Source of the DNA: Allomuricauda sp. CP2A | Lineage (GTDB): Bacteria; Bacteroidota; Bacteroidia; Flavobacteriales; Flavobacteriaceae | Reading direction: 5' to 3' | Assembly (NCBI RefSeq): GCF_001683915.1 | Contig: NZ_LXTT01000169.1 | Span: 1 to 64,000, forward strand | DNA: 64,000 nucleotides | In this document: positions 61,401 through 64,000 of the stretch, in pieces | Position numbering within the stretch: the first letter of the stretch is position 1 | Layout: every line of letters begins with the position of its first letter | The notes under the pieces: model-generated | What the model was told of the DNA's origin: nothing | The model's input: the letters and a program-made list of their open reading frames with translations, nothing else | Databases searched by the model: none | Position numbers and translations under genes: made by a program

Positions 61401-64000
61401 AGCAGCTGCGGGCAGCTATGACGTCGTGGTGTTTGATATGGGCACCGCCCCACCAAACTGCCCCAAGACCATTACCATAGATGTTCCGGACGCTCCGCTA
61501 CCAACATTTACCGAAACCCATGTGGATGTGAGCTGCCATGGTGGAAGTGATGGAAGCATTACCCTCCATGAAGTGGACAACGGTATCAATCCATTGACTT
61601 ACACGCTTGTTCCCATGCCTGCAGGAGCTGTATTGAACGGTAATACCTTTGAAAACCTTCCTGCCGGAACTTATGATGTCCGTGCCGTGGGATCCAATAA
61701 CTGTCCTGCGGAAATCAACGGCATTGTTATTGGCGAACCCAACCCCATTGTCGTTCCAGTTGTTGATGTAGTGGAGTTTGGCTGTGTTGCAGGCAACAAT
61801 ATGAACAATGCCACCATCACTGTGGATTCAGGGTCCATTACTGGTGGAAGTGGCACTTATGTTATCTACGAGTTTATCAATGATCAAGGTACTCCTGCTA
61901 CAGGAGATGATGTTGTGGTTCAGTCTGGATCCAACAACTCCTATATAGAAACCAATACGACAGGAGGCAATTATATCATCAATGTATATGATGAAAACGG
62001 CTGTTTGGGCTCCACCTCAGCAACCGTTGCCCCATTTGACGAGATAACCGGCGCCACCGCTGCCATTACCAACCCATTGAGCTGTAGTCCTGGCATGGAC
62101 GGTGAAATAACCATCACCGTAACATCAACCGCAGGTGATCCATCGCGGTTTGAATACAGCATTGACAATGGCACCTCTTGGCAGGCCTCCAATATCTTTG
62201 GTGGTCTCGATGCGGGAACCCATAATTTCTTGGTACGTCATATCGATACGGGCTGTATTGTTTCAACCTCCGAAACCATTGACAACCCGAATACCTTCAC
62301 CATAGATACTGTTGTGGTCAACGATGTGGTGTGTTATGGTACCGCAAGTGGTCAGGTTACCTTTGAACTTTTGGACGCTGTTTATGCGGGTGGCTTTAAT
62401 TGGACCATTTACAATACCAATGGCACACCTGTAAATACTGCGGACGATACGGTTGTTACCAGTGGCTCTTCAGGAACTACCGGACCAACTGCTCCCATTG
62501 CTTTACCCGCTGGAAGCTATTTAGTGGAAATTTCCCAAGATGCTTTCCCAGAATGTACCAATGTGGAAGCCTTTACCATAGCAGGTCCCTCTTCAGCTCT
62601 TTCCGCAGCTGTTGAAGTCACCGATATTACTTGCGGCCCAATGGATGACGGAATCATTGAGGTGGTCAATGTACAAGGCGGATGGGGTGGTTATGCTTAC
62701 TATGTGGGCACAACACCAAACCCAGACCCCAACAACCCTGCTAACTATGTGTCCAATCCAAGGTTTGAAAATCTTGTGGCCGGCACGTATGAAATCTGGG
62801 TCATTGACCAAAACGGTTGTGCTTTGCAATTGCCCGATGAAACGTTGACTAATCCATTGCCCATCACTGCGACACTTCAGATCAATCAGGATAACTGTAC
62901 CAATCTTGAGGGTGAAATTGAAGTTGTGGGTACTGCAGGTGGACAAGGAAGCAACTATACCTATCAGCTTATCCGAAATGGATCTAACGTAGGTTCGCCC
63001 CAGACCAACCCTGTTTTCTCTGGATTGGGCGCCGGTTCATATCAAGTGTTGATTGCCGATCAATGGACCTGTACCACAACGGTTGGCCCTGTTGTGCTCT
63101 TGGATGCCATGACAGCCACAACAACCGTGGTAAAACCTATTGACTGTACTGTAGACCCAGGGGGAAGAATCACCGTGAATGTTAGTGGAGGCTCATCCAA
63201 CCTGACCTATGAGGTGCTTTTCCCTGATGCTACTACAACAATAACAAATGCAACAGGGGTCTTTACTGGACTTATTCAGCCCGGTATGTACACCTTCACC
63301 GTAACCGATAACGATACTGGGGTTCCTTGTACCGTTACCGTTACCCAAGAATTGGACGATAAGGTTGAACCTGTAATCGACAGTGTGCTTGAAGACCCTG
63401 TGAACTGTTTTGGTGGTTCCGATGGTAGTTTGACCGTGGTATTAGATCCTGCCTCCGTGGTAGATCCTGTATATACCTATGAGCTTTATGAAATGTCCGA
63501 TTTGGTTACCCCATACCGCTTTGCACAAAGCAGTGCTATATTTGACAACCTTCCTGCTGGAGATTACCGCGTCCGTGTAATTTCTTCAAGAGCTTGTGAG
63601 GATTTCTTTGACGCTACGGTTACCGAACCGACAGCATTATCCGCTACTGCTTCGGCTACAGATTTTGTGTGTAATCCGAACAATTCAGTGAATACCTCAA
63701 CCATTACCGTTACGCCTACTGGCGGAACAGCGGATTATGTGTATAGTTTGAACAACATCAACTTCCAGACCTCAAACACATTCCCTGTGGTAGATACTGG
63801 AGTTGACCAGAATGTTACGGTCTATGTAAGGGATGCCAATGGATGTACTACAACGACCTCTGTTGCGATACCTACCATCAACACCTTTACCGTTGATGTA
63901 ACCCAGAATGTCGGCATAAGCTGTGTCAACCCAGAAGAAGTATTGTTGACCGTTTCCGATAATGGTGATGTGTCCAATAGTTACACATTTGAACTGCTGC
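52477..64000 (+). CDS. Giant SprB-like surface adhesin (partial, 3' end outside window)
   Basis: The frame from ATG 52477 stays open to the window end: over 3,840 codons and no stop in the lines I translated. It begins with a signal peptide (ILLFLGVALISWAGTSQ). A beta-rich N-terminal part follows (about 25-360). Then come a DUF11-type module (about 365-480, with LAKTVEDIGGNDITGQG) and an Ig-like region. From about residue 825 there is a long array of roughly 30 SprB-type repeats of 80-95 residues, each with an early Cys and ending GxYxxxVxDxNGC-like. At about 1815-2020 the array is interrupted by a MAM/CBM-like domain. It is probably exported by T9SS and used for gliding or attachment. The CTD is not visible. 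Confidence 0.85.
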   Translation, partial: MSNHLHKILLFLGVALISWAGTSQVKNDFDVRYENRLKGDLTFIANNIVNRDEGGDDPEDPYNLTGSSSEYNDRLNMQYIDIDGDPSTFSSSSATLSIPDSDCSRIRYAGLYWSAVYRDSNRSSDFNQVKFQVPGSSYIDLTADEILFDGEGDSDFGSYAPYACYKDVTSIVSALGNPDGEYFVGNVRASSGDSVTGGVSGGWSLVVVYENPTLPGKYITTFDGYAGIKSGESVDIPFSGFTTLPAPFPVNAKLGVAALEGDNRISGDQLAIRADSNASFTTLSNTANPTNNFFNSNITDEGSIVTNRNPNSINTLGWDVDLFTIPNPSQSVIPNDETGATLRATSTQDKYDIFFTSLDVEIIEPQINLAKTVEDIGGNDITGQGVHLGQYLDYVLTFQNVGNDSAQNYTIRDVLPINVTLDESSIDVPTGVTYTFDPATRTIVFTIPDSIIEEGDPAAAIRMRVQVAENCFDFIDACTDIIQNLAYSTYTGEINPAQITDDPSVYDFDGCGFGTPGATNFLLDDLSACNFSRTVQLCGDNVLLDAGDNFDSYTWYLDENGNNQIDLGTDTVITDADADNDPSTILVTEVGAYLVDKQVADPCKDFMEIIEVELFGSVQSNPITALINDTSNTIDGEIVVCPNDGSELPEIFLCGLNDTELIQVNIPDATSIVWEQLDEASCAAATQDCANTNNGCTWNTVDTGNDFLASDAGQYRLIINYQNGCFSRFYFNIYKNPLDPQYTSEDIICDTDGNITVTNMPASYEYRLIDQSSGNVLFPYQTSPSFNITNNGAYTVEMRQQGVTDGCVFVLDNIGILRRDFQVDVVPKEVDCNGLGEIAISILNVEPQYYYEVSLGGTVVDTYGPSSDNNYTFENLNAGVYDVTVTTDDGCDYTEQVTIEDTTDLELEARISQHITCREGNILMESTGGKTPHTYAIWSFVDNDGITQISYPSVNDIPASAYQTSQIFDILIPGDYTFVVVDRNNCHSISNTVSIELRPEAEFNATSVNDVLCNGEASGSIVFDLVDDNGYQLTYYLFDATGFDDENYDLANALATNASGYFPGLTNGDYAIVVNQRKGSASCDYFEYHSISAPATAISGSAALIQDYTCLQDGIIEAQNVTGGTAPYEYSIDGVNFVSGPGAETFSGLTSGTYTITVRDANLCTFDTNPITLDPLDPPTDLTFTASNPSCPTFTSDVTVSVVGGNTPFVFEIIAPSAIAATSTSGGTADFDGLAPDTYIFRVTDDKGCTYDESFTIDPVTEIAVVGQLVSNITCFGDTDGELLYTISNFNTDYDYAVTGPATFSGSAQTNGTISLTGLAEGTYTITVTDNFTNCTDTANVTINAPPSALTASASVTQPTCPSDGSVTITASGGWGSYTYEITAGPATFGPQSNGLFSGLTVGGTYTYTVTDANGCVFTDTFDIIEAVPPVLAIVPNDICYDDAVGLTLTANVASGGDGNYEYSLNGGPFVASNVFAGLGPGSYTIQVRDGNTCVDSASITVDPELSVVASAPNITACATDTDITISAAGGDGNYVYAVVADGAIPADGDFSTTNPVTVTAAGDYDVYVRDNAGGTDYCEASYDITIVQDDPLAISVSNTDILCSGESQAEITINASGGEAPYRYSIDNGATYQTSNTFVNRPAGSYNIRVRDANNCEVTQIYTITEPLTLSASAAVTALAECNPGMGAEVRITNAIGGTAPYEYSFDGGTTYGASSIGFLFPGTHALYIRDANLCTYPMSVTIEPEPTPPNAIPTIDYECDGEGIVTITPDSPDFDYTYEIDGNPNTPDTSNTFNNVPVGSHAITVNYTSNIAPSPSILLSENFGTGPNTSISEIDPAYCYEPQNGSVNSCGWGIDTHIQDGEYSVTQTIVNPYGSWLSPNDHTALANGRFLAINVGGVAGVGGIVYQKTAVEVVPNRDITVSLWAFNLLRNGTGGGDPSIEIQLVDGGGTIVASTTTGSIPKNNGANDWQNYSVNLNPGANNNLDIVIRTNSAVINGNDIAIDDIQAFQTPEVCSGSLSFDINVEDGHAFDAAITTHTDISCNGVADGTITFEAENFDPATGFTYQVDGGAVSAAQFSGTVTVPGLSAGNHTIRIVDLRDPSCFVELNQDLTQPDAVDVTASVTTELTCTNGGAVITATATGGTPTYEYQLEDSVGGVITAYQSSNVFTGLTDGDYVVRARDTNLCEDVTSVITVVPPADIAFDVTPTACYSGNNDGSILVDVTDGNGDYQFSLNGGPWITPTPATGTTHTFGNLTAGTYTINVRDGYGCTGVLETVTIVDALVASVDVVDISTCADGSITVTASGGTPPLEYAFVLTGGDPTGLFSASNVFTVTTGNDGTYDVYVRDNSATNPFCEYMETVTVAPATPLTMTATPTDPECHDGTGSILVDITSGVAPYTIEIIDLDNGGASNQTDTNVLATSRTYYNLMPGDYTINVTDASGCVITDTQTINNPDELTGVVTGITPSSCTGDPNDFGFGFSGYPTTLGTIEFSDNGGVTWIGDNSTPGTSDQFTGYTSGQTVYPSMRTVDGSGNTICQTDLPPFIIPYPLDDLDISISAIVVNCNELQVTVQGSEGTPDYNYTYSDDPANFDPITPAVPWTTPAQDEFTPYVFTGLVPGRTYVFYVRDAAGCVRQSNVNVNDLITAPLEIASSVTPSCDGANNGSITYTITDNEAPFESQFRWTLYDMSSGTSTFVTDSGGIVPFSSPQDVTVNGLAPGNYYIEVVEVDGGGVDSCVSASENELLEELDPLSGTPVVLQDISCDAPGLIQIQNPLGGGGIYTYTVTGPSGFTTITSTSDNPIEIPANSPAGSYNVLMEDQYGCSVDLGPVNLDLTPNPTIDSIVVENCDSPITVTITATSTAAQIFYSLDGGTTYLDNGGVFNNVAPGSYNVSIIDSNGCTDTDTINISAPLEFTAIQTVALDCEPGAAANAEIEIEVISGSGNYEYMIDGPGANDQVRAVLSSNPFTWTGAAAAGSYDVVVFDMGTAPPNCPKTITIDVPDAPLPTFTETHVDVSCHGGSDGSITLHEVDNGINPLTYTLVPMPAGAVLNGNTFENLPAGTYDVRAVGSNNCPAEINGIVIGEPNPIVVPVVDVVEFGCVAGNNMNNATITVDSGSITGGSGTYVIYEFINDQGTPATGDDVVVQSGSNNSYIETNTTGGNYIINVYDENGCLGSTSATVAPFDEITGATAAITNPLSCSPGMDGEITITVTSTAGDPSRFEYSIDNGTSWQASNIFGGLDAGTHNFLVRHIDTGCIVSTSETIDNPNTFTIDTVVVNDVVCYGTASGQVTFELLDAVYAGGFNWTIYNTNGTPVNTADDTVVTSGSSGTTGPTAPIALPAGSYLVEISQDAFPECTNVEAFTIAGPSSALSAAVEVTDITCGPMDDGIIEVVNVQGGWGGYAYYVGTTPNPDPNNPANYVSNPRFENLVAGTYEIWVIDQNGCALQLPDETLTNPLPITATLQINQDNCTNLEGEIEVVGTAGGQGSNYTYQLIRNGSNVGSPQTNPVFSGLGAGSYQVLIADQWTCTTTVGPVVLLDAMTATTTVVKPIDCTVDPGGRITVNVSGGSSNLTYEVLFPDATTTITNATGVFTGLIQPGMYTFTVTDNDTGVPCTVTVTQELDDKVEPVIDSVLEDPVNCFGGSDGSLTVVLDPASVVDPVYTYELYEMSDLVTPYRFAQSSAIFDNLPAGDYRVRVISSRACEDFFDATVTEPTALSATASATDFVCNPNNSVNTSTITVTPTGGTADYVYSLNNINFQTSNTFPVVDTGVDQNVTVYVRDANGCTTTTSVAIPTINTFTVDVTQNVGISCVNPEEVLLTVSDNGDVSNSYTFELL
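57931..58530 (+). other. Non-repeat (MAM/CBM-like) domain inside the giant adhesin
   Basis: About 200 residues break the SprB-type array. They begin LLSENFGTGPNTSISEIDPA, include IQDGEYSVTQT and SWLSPNDHTA, and run to NGNDIAIDDIQAFQTP. Together these resemble galactose-binding/jellyroll modules. The Asp/Asn-rich DIAIDDI strand is typical for such folds. It could be the sugar-binding tip or a spacer of the fibre. Class is by pattern only. Confidence 0.5.

Noticed and set aside
52572-62946. Many minus-strand open frames antisense to the giant adhesin (for example 57298-57885 and 58738-59232)
   Set aside because: They lie opposite a continuous plus-strand frame with a signal peptide and repeat domains, and read as low-information Ser/Val/Gly-rich sequence. 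They are frame shadows caused by the repeats' codon bias.
1-64000. CRISPR arrays, tRNA/rRNA genes, intact insertion sequences, prophage
   Set aside because: No regularly spaced direct repeats, no cloverleaf with CCA-type ends, no transposase or integrase frame, and no rRNA-like sequence was seen by eye. A covariance-model scan would be the decisive test for small RNAs.

Overview
The window looks like a chromosomal segment from a marine member of the Flavobacteriaceae (Bacteroidota), close to Muricauda/Allomuricauda or a similar genus. The reasons are protein families that are largely Bacteroidota-specific (PorP/SprF, a type B T9SS sorting domain, SprB-type repeats, DUF4175, DUF4837, a bacterial GH3-family protein), TAnnTTTG-type -7 boxes instead of sigma-70 promoters, few Shine-Dalgarno sites, and moderate-to-low GC. 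No tRNA, rRNA, CRISPR array or intact insertion sequence was seen.

Layout. (1) 34-11,767, minus strand: a tightly overlapping operon for a legionaminic-acid-type nonulosonate. In transcription order it encodes a 4,6-dehydratase (LegB type), aminotransferase (LegC type), an N-formyltransferase where an N-acetyltransferase is expected, NeuB/LegI, NeuC/LegG, a CBS-nucleotidyltransferase (PtmE type), CMP-sugar synthetase, a Gfo/Idh oxidoreductase, an SDR, a BNR-repeat lipoprotein and a glycosyltransferase. (2) 11,988-12,783: a scar where a decayed alpha/beta-hydrolase gene (plus strand) meets a truncated sulfotransferase gene (minus strand). (3) 12,786-16,760: PAPS synthesis and recycling (cysN, cysD, cysC, a duplicated DUF2061 protein, cysQ). 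(4) 16,781-21,211: dTDP-L-rhamnose genes rfbC, rfbA, rfbB and rfbD, and a Wzz-type chain-length regulator. Regions 1-4 together form a surface-polysaccharide locus. (5) 21,216-25,686: a conserved Bacteroidota protein (DUF6909-like), a GH3-family protein, an M23 peptidase and tatA.

(6) 25,918-47,876: mostly housekeeping and envelope genes. These are a PorE-like OmpA protein, a 56-residue membrane protein, a DUF4837 lipoprotein, a LysM lytic transglycosylase, pgk, holB, a small DoxX/ABM/Crp-Fnr cluster, an OmpH-like chaperone, a methyltransferase, mnmG, ybeY, a large DUF4175 protein, gltX, an SPFH protein and glnS. Two strong and two weaker parS-like ParB sites lie between 30.2 and 39.3 kb around mnmG, which suggests an origin-proximal position. 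Two related intergenic repeat elements lie at 32.5 and 45.9 kb.

(7) 48,135-64,000, plus strand: a three-gene operon with 2-nt gaps. It encodes a secreted Ig-repeat protein with a gliding-associated C-terminal sorting domain, a PorP/SprF barrel fused to two SPOR domains, and a giant SprB-like adhesin of more than 3,840 codons that runs off the window end.

The most unusual items are the formyltransferase-containing nonulosonate operon with an embedded BNR protein, the two-gene remnant scar at 12.3 kb, the parS cluster (one site is encoded within the last codons of ybeY), the PorP/SprF-SPOR fusion next to the giant adhesin, and the inverted-repeat element at 45.9 kb.
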